This document shows positions 9,250 through 16,793 of a DNA stretch of 64,000 nt, one piece after another (positions within the stretch are counted from its first letter, which is position 1; each line of letters opens with the position of its first letter). Location of the stretch: the NCBI RefSeq assembly GCF_020194175.1, contig NZ_JADYVX010000017.1:62001-126000 (forward strand). Direction: 5' to 3'. Both the position numbers and the translations under genes were made by a program. This DNA comes from Bradyrhizobium sp. BRP22 (GTDB lineage: Bacteria > Pseudomonadota > Alphaproteobacteria > Rhizobiales > Xanthobacteraceae). The notes under the pieces were generated by a model. It made no database searches and was not told where the DNA came from. It saw only the letters and a list, made by a program, of their open reading frames with translations.

Positions 9250-9623
9250 AGTAATTTCCTCCCAATGATGAGTTTTATGCCTTCCGCCGAAACGGTTTGC
9301 TTTTCTTGGTTCCTCTTCCCTATCCCCTTCATGGATGCGCGACTTGCCCAAGAGAGAAGGCCGGCTTGCTCAAAAGTGAAACTCGAAGAACTTTTTTGCT
9401 TGCGGTGCAGCGCAGTGCGGCGCTGATGTGCCGCCGGCCGCAGGCGCGCGAGATTGATTTCCCTTGACGGCACTTGAAGTAAAGTCGAGGATTATCCCAG
9501 GTTGTCAGGAGGAACGCTGCTCAGGCTTCAAGACCGCATTAAGATTGGGGTAACGGTGCTTTACGGTAACCAAAGCCTCTTGCGGCGAGCAGTCACGCTT
9601 TGATCTCGAATCGGTGGCTGGAT
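9250..9623. other. divergent regulatory region between xoxF and araC-type gene
   Basis: About 370 bases without a convincing gene, separating xoxF (leftward) from the AraC-family gene (rightward). It carries the xoxF ribosome site next to the left gene and a tandem TWACGGT repeat near the right end (listed separately). Promoters for both directions should lie here; no textbook -35/-10 pair was assigned. Confidence 0.6.
9551..9567 (+). promoter_or_regulatory. direct repeat TAACGGT-N3-TTACGGT, candidate AraC-type operator
   Basis: Two copies of TWACGGT begin exactly 10 bases apart, about one helical turn, as expected for the two helix-turn-helix motifs of AraC-family proteins. The site is about 57 bases before the AraC-type start codon and about 300 bases upstream of xoxF. 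Binding by the neighbouring regulator is an inference. Confidence 0.4.
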
Positions 9624-10604
9624 ATGCCCGATACCATCCGTTCGCTCACTACCTCCGGTTTGACGCCGAAGAAGCAGGTCCAATGTTGGACAGATGCTCT
9701 GACCGACCTATGCGGCCGGTTTGATGTCGACCCGATGGACGCGCTGTCGCTCGATGCACGGGTCAACTACACCACGGTCTCGCGGCTGAAACTCTGCCAG
9801 ATCGAGGTCAGCCAGCACCGTATCGCGCATCTGAACGCGCGGTCGAAAGCGAACGACCATCCCTATATCAAGATCCTGTTCCAGACCCACGGCGTGTCCT
9901 ATTTCGAGCAGGACGGCCGTCATTTCGAGCTCGTTCCGGGCGATTGCCTCGCCTACGACGTTTCCAGCCCACACACCATCATCAGCCCGTCACTGACACG
10001 GCATGAGGTCGTGATCGTCCCGAAGGCGCTTCTGCAGGAGCGCGGCTTCCGTTCGACGCGGATGCCGGCCTGCAAGCTCTCGGCGCGTAGCGGCACCGGC
10101 CGCATCGCGTATGATTTCGTGCATGCGGCCTTTTCCGAGGCGGCCCGATTGTCCCCCTACAACGCGATGGGTGTCGCCGATTCGTTGATCGATCTTCTGC
10201 TGTTGCCGCTGCGTGAAGCCGAGACGACGTTCAATCATGGCGGTGCGGAAGCAACCTATATCCGGGCGCAGTTCTTCATCCGCGAACATCTGCGCGATCC
10301 GGATCTCTGCATCGACCAGATTTCCAGGGCGCTGGGCTGCACCAAGCGCTACCTGCACATGCTGTTCAGCGAGCGCGGCATGACCGTGAGCGACTACATC
10401 TGGCGCGCCCGGCTGCAGCACTGCCGCGAGGAGCTGGAAGCGCAGCCCGGCAAGACGATCACGGATGTCGCATTTTCGTGGGGCTTCTCCAGCTCCTCGC
10501 ATTTCAGCCGCGTGTTCCGGAAATATTTCGGCATCGTGCCATCAGCCGTTCACCGGCAGCAGCAGGCCGGCCCCACCGTGGAATTTTCGGCGACCTCAGA
10601 CTAG
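9624..10604 (+). CDS. AraC-family transcriptional regulator
   Basis: A 326-residue regulator. The N-terminal half looks like the cupin-like sensing domain found in FeaR-type proteins (motifs HGVSYFEQDGR and GDCLAYDVSSPH). The C-terminal ~100 residues are the two-helix AraC domain, ending in the signature AFSWGFSSSSHFSRVFRKYFG. The ATG was chosen over an in-frame TTG eight codons earlier that lacks a ribosome site. Being divergent from xoxF and directly upstream of lanM, it is a good candidate regulator of the methanol/lanthanide genes, but its effector is unknown. Confidence 0.9.
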   Translation: MPDTIRSLTTSGLTPKKQVQCWTDALTDLCGRFDVDPMDALSLDARVNYTTVSRLKLCQIEVSQHRIAHLNARSKANDHPYIKILFQTHGVSYFEQDGRHFELVPGDCLAYDVSSPHTIISPSLTRHEVVIVPKALLQERGFRSTRMPACKLSARSGTGRIAYDFVHAAFSEAARLSPYNAMGVADSLIDLLLLPLREAETTFNHGGAEATYIRAQFFIREHLRDPDLCIDQISRALGCTKRYLHMLFSERGMTVSDYIWRARLQHCREELEAQPGKTITDVAFSWGFSSSSHFSRVFRKYFGIVPSAVHRQQQAGPTVEFSATSD

Positions 10605-10701
10605 ATCCTCAAGCGCGCCGTGGGCGGCCGGCGTGCGCTCTGCCATCTGTGCAAGCTTCTCTGCTGCCCTTGTCGCACAGGCGCTACCAGGGAGATCAGA
10701 G

Positions 10702-11100
10702 ATGAAATGGCGTGGTCTTGTTGTCTTGACATTGGCTGCTATGGCGTTTTCGGGACCGGCTCTGGGCGCGCCGAAACGCGCCGACCCGGTCAAGACGTTC
10801 GATACCGACAATGATGGCACGCTCGATCTGGCCGAGGTAAAGAAGGCGGCCTCCGCGCTCTTCACCAAACTGAACCCGGATCAAGACGGCACGCTCGATG
10901 CGCGTGAGCTGCGCGGCCGGCTGAACGCCAAGGAGCTGGCGGCCGCCGATCCTGATCATGACGGCACGCTGACGCTGGATGAATATCTTGCCGTCGTGGA
11001 GCAGCGGTTCAACGCGGCGAATCCGGACAAGGATGGAACACTGGACGCCAAGGAATTGCGGTCGCCCGCCGGTCGCGCCCTGTTGCGGTTAATGCGATAG
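10702..11100 (+). CDS. lanM: lanmodulin (periplasmic lanthanide-binding EF-hand protein)
   Basis: A 132-residue exported protein: signal peptide residues 1-22, then four EF-hand loops at 34-45, 58-69, 83-94 and 107-118. Three have Pro at loop position 2 (NPDQDG, DPDHDG, NPDKDG), and neighbouring loops are only 12-13 residues apart, both hallmarks of lanmodulin rather than calmodulin. The C-terminus (SPAGRALL) also resembles known LanM. Deviations: loop 1 has Thr at position 2 (DTDNDG), loops 2 and 4 start with Asn, and loop 3 has Thr at position 9. Start fixed by GGGAG before the ATG; a longer upstream frame has no signal peptide. Adjacent to xoxF and its regulator. Confidence 0.93.
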   Translation: MKWRGLVVLTLAAMAFSGPALGAPKRADPVKTFDTDNDGTLDLAEVKKAASALFTKLNPDQDGTLDARELRGRLNAKELAAADPDHDGTLTLDEYLAVVEQRFNAANPDKDGTLDAKELRSPAGRALLRLMR

Positions 11101-11109
11101 GACACCTGA

Positions 11110-11349
11110 TCAGCTGGCAGACCCATGCAAGCAGGCGCCGGGTCGCGGCCTGGAACCGCGCTTATCGAGCGGCACGTTGCAATTATCGATCCGCTGCTCG
11201 TCCATCCATTTCCTGCCGAGCCGCTCCTTGCCGGTCTGCGTGGCCGGGGCCTGCATGTGCCCGGGCCGGGGCGGTTCTTCGGCGGCGAGTGGTGACGCAA
11301 GGCAGATGACGACGAGCGGAACGAGTGAAATGCGGAGCGACACTCTCAT
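11110..11349 (-). CDS. small exported protein, unknown function
   Basis: A 79-residue protein with an evident signal peptide (MRVSLRISLVPLVVICLASPLAAEE) and AGAGG upstream of the ATG. The mature part is basic, with KRG and two Cys (NCNVP, GACLHG) that could form a disulfide. No domain recognised. It converges on lanM with only nine bases between the stop codons. Exported, and placed in the lanthanide island, it may be an accessory periplasmic protein; this is inference. Confidence 0.6.
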   Translation of the reverse strand: MRVSLRISLVPLVVICLASPLAAEEPPRPGHMQAPATQTGKERLGRKWMDEQRIDNCNVPLDKRGSRPRPGACLHGSAS

Positions 11350-11499
11350 ATACGACCTCTGATGCGCTGGCGACCTGATGCGGTGGAAGTGAACAGCATC
11401 GAGATTTGTCCGGCCACCCGGAACCTTGGGGCACGCGCTTCGGTTCTTCCGTCATCCTGGCACGCCGGGGCACGCGCCGGTTGGACAAGGAGACGAGAC

Positions 11500-11829
11500 A
11501 TGAGCACAAGACGCATCATCTTGGCAGGTTGCTCCGCTCTACTGTTGAGCGCGGGCACTGCACTGGCTGGACCCTGCGATACCCAGGGCCAAAGCGCCAA
11601 TCTGAAGGATGCAGGCTCCGGCCCCGCATCGACCAGCAGCCAGACCACGACAGGCATGGCGAGCGACAAGGAGCATCCGCCGACCAGCACCATGAACCGC
11701 GCCAGCGACGATGTCGCCACGTCCTCGCAGGATGTGCAGCGGCAGATGCAGGGCGAGCCTACAGCAGCCCAGCAGGCCGAAGGCAGGAAGTCCGAAGGCC
11801 AAATGGCGAGCAAGGACAAGGACTGCTGA
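11500..11829 (+). CDS. small exported Ser/Thr/Gln-rich protein, unknown function
   Basis: A 109-residue protein. The start is set by AAGGAG seven bases before the ATG and by a signal peptide (STRRIILAGCSALLL...TALAG). The mature chain is low-complexity, rich in Ser, Thr, Gln, Asp and Glu, with two Cys (GPCDTQ near the N-terminus and the C-terminal residue), and is probably disordered. No family recognised. It lies between lanM and pqqA. Confidence 0.6.
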   Translation: MSTRRIILAGCSALLLSAGTALAGPCDTQGQSANLKDAGSGPASTSSQTTTGMASDKEHPPTSTMNRASDDVATSSQDVQRQMQGEPTAAQQAEGRKSEGQMASKDKDC

Positions 11830-12050
11830 ACGCGTCGTCCTTGAACGGCGTCGCGCGCAAGGCTGCATCGTCCGATTGATCCGGACGGGCTTTGCCCGAG
11901 AGGGAACTGCTTTGCACAGGAGGGAACTATCGGTGCTCAACTGCGACGCAGATGCTCTCGCGGGTCGATCTTGTCCACTTGCGTCGCTCGCGAGCTGGCC
12001 ATAGGTTCGATCTCGGCGTGAACTCGCGCCAAGCCATTTGGGAGGATCGA

Positions 12051-12131
12051 ATGAGCTGGAAGACTCCGAAGATCGTCGAAGTCCAGGTCGGCATGGAAAT
12101 CAACATGTACGCCTGCGCATCGCGCAAGTAG
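12051..12131 (+). CDS. pqqA: PQQ precursor peptide PqqA
   Basis: A 26-residue peptide beginning MSWKTPKIVEV and containing the conserved Glu and Tyr (EINMY, residues 16 and 20) that are cross-linked to become pyrroloquinoline quinone. The ribosome site GGGAGG lies just upstream. Length and motif match PqqA closely. No pqqB, pqqC, pqqD or pqqE gene follows, so this copy must depend on enzymes encoded elsewhere; isolated extra pqqA copies are known in PQQ producers. Confidence 0.93.
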   Translation: MSWKTPKIVEVQVGMEINMYACASRK

Positions 12132-12213
12132 ACGTCAGGCGCCTGCCCGGCTCGTGCAGCAATGTCTGCTCAGCCGCGGCAGGCGTTTTCATTGGGCTCT
12201 GTCGCAGAGCCGC

Positions 12214-12522
12214 TCAAACTTCCTTGGTATCGAAAATGTAGAGGTCGGCGCCGCCGTCGGCAAAGTTGGCGAGGTCGGCGCCTGCGGCTTTTCCTTCCGC
12301 CGAGCCCATGCCTGCCTTCAGCGCGTCGAGCGAATCGAAATACAGCGTCGCCGCAAGGTGGATGTTGCTCTCGCCCGCCGGCGTCCTGGGCGGTGCCGTA
12401 CTGATGTCGTATTTGGTCAGCCCCGGGATTTTCTTCGCCAGCGGAATGTGAACCGACGCATAATACTTATCGAATGCCTCGGCGTTTTTCGGCTTCTTGT
12501 AAAGTACCAGAACTCGTGCCAT
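12214..12522 (-). CDS. EthD-family protein
   Basis: A 102-residue dimeric alpha/beta-barrel type protein. It has the EthD-type opening VLYKKPKNAEAFDKYY, then HIPLAKKIPG and a C-terminal YIFD strand. AGGGAG precedes the ATG. EthD domains occur in small proteins tied to ether degradation and other oxidations; the role here is unknown. It is encoded opposite pqqA. Confidence 0.75.
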   Translation of the reverse strand: MARVLVLYKKPKNAEAFDKYYASVHIPLAKKIPGLTKYDISTAPPRTPAGESNIHLAATLYFDSLDALKAGMGSAEGKAAGADLANFADGGADLYIFDTKEV

Positions 12523-12695
12523 TTCGGTCTGTTCTCCCTGACGATTGTTTTTTCCGCGGGCCCTTCCGGGCGCTGCATTGCAGCCGAAATGGTCACTGCG
12601 ATCAAGCGTCCAATCGCTGCCTCCGGGCTTGATGCTGTGGTAAGGGTGTTCTTGTCAGCGAAGCTGACGCTTTCGATTTTGCCGTTGGGAATGGG

Positions 12696-13562
12696 ATGTC
12701 TTTTCGCGCGACGATGCTTCGGGCGGCTGCTGTGTGTTTCGTCACACTGCCTTCCGTCGGCGCGCGCGCCGAGGATATCGATACCGAGCATTTGTTCGGC
12801 TTCATGATCGGCACCGACATCGGGCATGTCGGCGAGCGCGAATTCCAGACGGAGACAACTGGGGGATTTTCCAGGAATGGCGGCCGCTATCGCGCGGTTA
12901 CCCAGGAATTCGAACTGGAGTTCGTGCCGGCCCGCGATATTCGTGTTGAGCTCGGCGGCGCCTTTGTGGCGCATCAGATCTCCGGCGTCAGCGGTCTCGA
13001 CGATCGGCGCCAACTGACCTGGCAAGGTCTCTCATTGGATATCCGCTACCGCTTTCTCAATCGGGAGACGGCGCCGTTCGGCATGACCCTGGCGGTGGAA
13101 GGTCATACCGATCGCGTCGACGAGACCACGGCTGGCCGTATCCGCAATTTCGGCACCGAATTCACATTGGCTTTCGAACGCGAATGGGTGCCGAATTTCC
13201 TCATTGCCGCGCTCAATTTCGTCTACCAGCCGGAGTGGACACGTTTTCTGGGCTCCCGCACTGTGGAGCAGGAGGCGACGGTGGGCGCGGCCGTCGGCGT
13301 GATGGCGCAGATCAGGCCTGGTGTTTTCCTTGGCGGCGAGGCGCGCTATCTCCGCCACTATGAGGGGATCGGGCTGAACGAGCTCGAGGGGCAAGCCTTG
13401 TTCATCGGTCCGGTCGCCTATCTCCAATTATCGGAGCGGTCGCGGCTGACGGCGGCCTGGAGCGTTCAGGCCTGGGGCCGTCCGGCCGGATCGGTTGCCG
13501 CACTTGATCTCGTCAATTTTGAGCGTCATCAGGCGCGGCTTGTGTTTGGCATGAATTTCTAG
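12696..13562 (+). CDS. probable outer-membrane beta-barrel protein
   Basis: A 288-residue protein with a signal peptide (residues 1-25, ending GARAED) and a chain of alternating polar/hydrophobic segments typical of transmembrane beta strands. It ends in a C-terminal Phe (VFGMNF), the usual signal for outer-membrane insertion. No family was recognised. It sits inside the lanthanide/methanol island, so a channel or surface role in that system is possible but unproven. Confidence 0.6.
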   Translation: MSFRATMLRAAAVCFVTLPSVGARAEDIDTEHLFGFMIGTDIGHVGEREFQTETTGGFSRNGGRYRAVTQEFELEFVPARDIRVELGGAFVAHQISGVSGLDDRRQLTWQGLSLDIRYRFLNRETAPFGMTLAVEGHTDRVDETTAGRIRNFGTEFTLAFEREWVPNFLIAALNFVYQPEWTRFLGSRTVEQEATVGAAVGVMAQIRPGVFLGGEARYLRHYEGIGLNELEGQALFIGPVAYLQLSERSRLTAAWSVQAWGRPAGSVAALDLVNFERHQARLVFGMNF

Positions 13563-13663
13563 GAACCTCCGACAGAGGTTCCGGCTTTCACGTGGAGGCG
13601 AAACCTGCCGTTGCGGTCTACGTAGCTTGTTGTGCCAACGCTGAAGCATCAGGGAATGAAGGC

Positions 13664-13900
13664 ATGAATCCGATCGATCTCGTCGTGACCGTCTGTGCCG
13701 TCCTGTCGCCCGCCACCTGCGAGGAGACCCGTCTCGTGCTCTCCTTTAATGGTTCGCTGCGCCAATGTGCGATGGCAGCGCCGCCCTATATCGCGCAATG
13801 GGTCGACGAGCATCCGAAATGGACCGCAGTCAAATGGCGCTGCGAATATCCGCACAGCAATGATCGAGCGGAGAAGGGTACGACTCCCCTGGCGGGTTGA
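13664..13900 (+). CDS. small conserved-looking protein, unknown function
   Basis: A 78-residue product from the internal ATG (MNPIDLVV). It opens with a hydrophobic segment, followed by Cys-containing motifs (SPATCEE, RQCAM, WRCEYP) and Trp residues. The four Cys may form disulfides if the N-terminus acts as a signal or anchor. The frame stays open a further 24 codons upstream without extra support. Function unknown. Confidence 0.5.
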   Translation: MNPIDLVVTVCAVLSPATCEETRLVLSFNGSLRQCAMAAPPYIAQWVDEHPKWTAVKWRCEYPHSNDRAEKGTTPLAG

Positions 13901-13901
13901 A

Positions 13902-14255
13902 CTATTTGTTGCAGTCCTTCAGGTCTTTGTCCGAGATCGAGAACACCGCATCGGCCTTGATCTCGATATCGCGGACGAAACACTGCTTCGCTCCGGCATA
14001 ACTTACCTTGGCGTCGTAACGCCCGGGCTCGACGTCGACGAGGCGCAGCCGTTCGTCATGATCGACTTCCTTGTCCTTGTCGTTCAGGGTCTGGTTGGGA
14101 CCCCACTCGTTCCTGCCGGGCGGCGAAAGCTGAAAGCCGGCGATGGTCGCGCTCGTGAGATTCCAGAGCCTGATGCCTTTGCCCTTGGCTTGCGCGGAGA
14201 GTTCGCCGGGCAGCGCGACCAGCAAGGCGGCGACAGCAATCAATCGGCGCGGCAT
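13902..14255 (-). CDS. exported protein, unknown function
   Basis: A 117-residue protein. The start is set by GGGAGG before the ATG and by a signal peptide (MPRRLIAVAALLVALPGELSAQA). The mature domain has a compact beta-rich look (IRLWNLTSATIAGFQLS, VDVEPGRYDAKVSY) with a short acidic stretch (NDKDKEVDHDE) that could bind metal. No family recognised. It ends one base from the preceding small gene and lies beside the NitT-type transporter genes. Confidence 0.65.
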   Translation of the reverse strand: MPRRLIAVAALLVALPGELSAQAKGKGIRLWNLTSATIAGFQLSPPGRNEWGPNQTLNDKDKEVDHDERLRLVDVEPGRYDAKVSYAGAKQCFVRDIEIKADAVFSISDKDLKDCNK

Positions 14256-14293
14256 CGAGACCTCCCAAATTTTCTCACTATGAAGACCAGGTC

Positions 14294-15025
14294 TCATATC
14301 TTTGCAAGCCGGCGCCGCACCAGGTCGGCCTTGATGTGGCTGATCTCGGCGGCGCTTCGTCCCGTGCGCGGCGTCGGGATCGGCACTTCCTGCAGAATTC
14401 GGGCAGGGCGCGCCGACAGCAGGAACAGGCGGTCGCCCAGGCAAACGGCGTCGTCGAGATTGTGCGTGACCAGCAGCGTCATCATCGCGCGGCTTTCGAC
14501 GAGCGTTGCGATCTGCTCGCGGAGGTGCGCGGCGAGCGCATCGTCGAGCGAGGCCAGCGGCTCGTCGAGAATGAGGAAATCCGGCTCGATCGCAAACGCC
14601 CGGGCAAGCGCGACGCGGCGCGCCAGGCCAAGCGAAAGCTCGCCCGGGAAATGGCTGCGATGCTCCGTCAATTCCAGGATGGCGAAGAGTTCTGAGAGCC
14701 GTTTCTCTTCAATGTGTGGCGCGGCGAGCCGGATGTTGTCCTCGACCGACCGCCACGGCAACAGCCGCGGCTCCTGGAATACCATCCCGAGTCGCGCCGC
14801 CGCCGGCCTGGAGATCCTTCCCTGATAATCGTGGTCGAGGCCGGCCAGGATCTTCAGCATCGTGCTCTTGCCGCAGCCGGAAGGACCGACGAACACGCCG
14901 ACCTCGCCCGCGTGAAGCGAGAACTTGATGGCGGCGAGCACGTCGTGCCGCTCGCCCGCCGCACTCTCGAAATGCTTGCCGGTGATATCGACCTCAAGCT
15001 GCACGGGGCCGCCACCGCGATACAC
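14294..15025 (-). CDS. ABC transporter ATP-binding protein (NitT/TauT-like, altered signature)
   Basis: A 243-residue nucleotide-binding subunit. Walker A is GPSGCGKST, the Q-loop region FQEPRLLPWRS and Walker B FLILDEPLASLD. The ABC signature is unusual: LSLGLARR instead of LSGGxxQR. It overlaps the 3' end of the permease gene by about 30 bases; a second GTG seven codons in is an equally possible start. Last gene of a three-gene importer operon (binding protein, permease, ATPase) in the lanthanide island; substrate unknown. Confidence 0.88.
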   Translation of the reverse strand: MYRGGGPVQLEVDITGKHFESAAGERHDVLAAIKFSLHAGEVGVFVGPSGCGKSTMLKILAGLDHDYQGRISRPAAARLGMVFQEPRLLPWRSVEDNIRLAAPHIEEKRLSELFAILELTEHRSHFPGELSLGLARRVALARAFAIEPDFLILDEPLASLDDALAAHLREQIATLVESRAMMTLLVTHNLDDAVCLGDRLFLLSARPARILQEVPIPTPRTGRSAAEISHIKADLVRRRLAKI

Positions 15026-15731
15026 GAAATTCGAATGGCTGCACCAGCACGGTCTCGATCACGAGCACGATCGCGGCAAAGGTCAGCGAATAGGCGAGCA
15101 GGAGCGGAATGTCGAACAATTGGAAGGCGACGCCGATCTCGAAGCCGACGCCGTTCGGCCGCCCGAGATATTCCGCAACCAGCACGATCTTCCAGACCAG
15201 CGAGAGTCCCGATCGTGCGGCAGCCGCGATGTAGGGCCCGAGCTGGGGCAGGATCACGTGCCTGAACGCTCTGCCGCGCGGGATCGCGAACACCGTCGCC
15301 ATCTCATCGAGCGAGCGGTCGAGCGCCCGCGTGCCCTCGCGCAGCGTGACGACCGCGGTCGGCAGCTTGTTGACGGCGATCGCCGTGATCGCGGCGACCT
15401 CGGTGAGCCCGGCCCAGATATAGGCGAGCACGATGACGACGAGCGCCGGCAGATTGAGCAGCAGGATCAGCCAGGGATCGCCGATCCGGTCGGCGAGCTT
15501 GACCCGGCCCATCAGGTAGCCGATGGCGGCGCCGAGCGCCATTGCGAGCGTGAAGGACAGCGCGACCCGCGCCAGCGTGGCGCCGAGATTGATGAACAGC
15601 GCGCCGGACGCTGCTTCTCGCAGCATCACCGTCAGCACCGCCGGCGGTGCCGGCAGCTTCACGTCACCGATCAGGAGCGCCGCAATCCACCACGTCGCAA
15701 GGAACAGGAGGAAGGAGAGGAGGCGCAGCAC
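14994..15731 (-). CDS. ABC transporter permease (NitT/TauT-like)
   Basis: A 245-residue inner-membrane protein with about six hydrophobic segments and the binding-protein-dependent permease EAA-type loop (DEMATVFAIPRGRAFRHVILPQ). It starts with GTG three bases after the binding-protein stop. It forms the channel for the adjacent periplasmic protein and ATPase. Substrate not deducible from sequence. Confidence 0.88.
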   Translation of the reverse strand: MLRLLSFLLFLATWWIAALLIGDVKLPAPPAVLTVMLREAASGALFINLGATLARVALSFTLAMALGAAIGYLMGRVKLADRIGDPWLILLLNLPALVVIVLAYIWAGLTEVAAITAIAVNKLPTAVVTLREGTRALDRSLDEMATVFAIPRGRAFRHVILPQLGPYIAAAARSGLSLVWKIVLVAEYLGRPNGVGFEIGVAFQLFDIPLLLAYSLTFAAIVLVIETVLVQPFEFRVSRWRPRAA

Positions 15732-15734
15732 GGC

Positions 15735-16715
15735 TCAATCTCCTGGGATTGCGTGATAGAACGTGCCGGGAGCGAGCTCGGTCGCCGATCCCACCAGTTC
15801 GCTGCCGCCGATCCTGGCGAGCACCCGGTAGAGCACCTGGGCGTCAGCCTCTTCATCCGCGATCGGGCGGCGCGGGATTCCCTCCCGATAGCGATCACGA
15901 TAGGCGTGCAGCGTGGCAGCGTCCGCTGCACCGGTTAAGGGCGCGATCTTCTCCCATTCGTCGTCGGACGTCGTAAGGATCTCTTTGGCGGCGCGGGTCA
16001 TCGTGATGAAACGCTCGACCGCGTGGCGGTTCGCATTGGCCCAGCCTTCGTCGAAGACGTAGCCCACCATCGCGATGCGGCCCTTGGCGCCGAGTTTCGG
16101 CAGGATATCCTCGATGCCGGCGACGCGGCGAAAGCCCTTGGCTTCCAGCGCCGCGCAGAAATTCCAGTAATTGACGACGGCGTCCACCTCGCCGCCGGCC
16201 GCCTTGGCCGCCAGCAGCGGCGGCGCGCCGTAGACGATGGTCGCTCCCGATCTCAGGTCCAGGCCTTCCTGTTTCAGCGATGCCTGCAGCAGGAGCCAGC
16301 TCTTGTCGATCGGCCCGCCGGCGACCGCGAGCTTGCGTCCCCGCAGATCGGTCAGCGAACGGATCGGCGACGATGTCGGCACCATCACCGCGCCGAGCGC
16401 GCTCGAATAGGGATAGAAGGCAAGCTTGGCGCCGAGCGAACGTTCGCGCGACACCCACAGCCAGTCGGAGACCATGACGTCGGCATTGCCGGCGCGGAGC
16501 GCGATCTTGCCCGCCTCGGGGCTTGCGAGCTCGGTGGCCTCGATCGTGAGGTTGGCGTTCTTGTCGAGGCCATGCGCGCGGATGACCGCCAGTTCCCAGG
16601 CAAAGGTGCCGGTTTTCTGCACTGCAACGCGGATCGTGTCCGCGCCAAAGCAGGCAGCGAGCGGCGTCACCGCAACGATCGCGGCGACCAGCAGCGTGCG
16701 AATCATGGCACTCAT
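15735..16715 (-). CDS. ABC transporter substrate-binding protein (NitT/TauT-like)
   Basis: A 326-residue periplasmic protein with a signal peptide (residues ~1-24) and the two-lobe NMT1/SsuA-type fold: IRVAVQKTGTFAWELAVIRAHGL near the N-terminus and LRGRKLAVAGGP in the middle. Such proteins often bind small organic ligands or complexes. First gene of the three-gene importer. Its location among xoxF accessory genes suggests cargo tied to alcohol or lanthanide metabolism, but this is unproven. A second ATG three codons in could also be the start. Confidence 0.87.
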   Translation of the reverse strand: MSAMIRTLLVAAIVAVTPLAACFGADTIRVAVQKTGTFAWELAVIRAHGLDKNANLTIEATELASPEAGKIALRAGNADVMVSDWLWVSRERSLGAKLAFYPYSSALGAVMVPTSSPIRSLTDLRGRKLAVAGGPIDKSWLLLQASLKQEGLDLRSGATIVYGAPPLLAAKAAGGEVDAVVNYWNFCAALEAKGFRRVAGIEDILPKLGAKGRIAMVGYVFDEGWANANRHAVERFITMTRAAKEILTTSDDEWEKIAPLTGAADAATLHAYRDRYREGIPRRPIADEEADAQVLYRVLARIGGSELVGSATELAPGTFYHAIPGD

Positions 16716-16793
16716 TCTGTTGAGCCGTTTCCTCGAACGTGTTCTTTTCTATCGCGTAGTCATAGCATAGCTTGCGCCATTGGAAGCGAGAGG

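Noticed and set aside
10702..11100. Calmodulin-like or calcium-storage EF-hand protein
   Set aside because: Position-2 prolines, 12-13-residue spacing between loops, the SPAG C-terminus and xoxF next door fit lanmodulin better.
11183..11509. 108-codon frame overlapping the small exported gene next to lanM
   Set aside because: The alternative frame at 11,110-11,349 has a proper signal peptide and ribosome site; this one does not.
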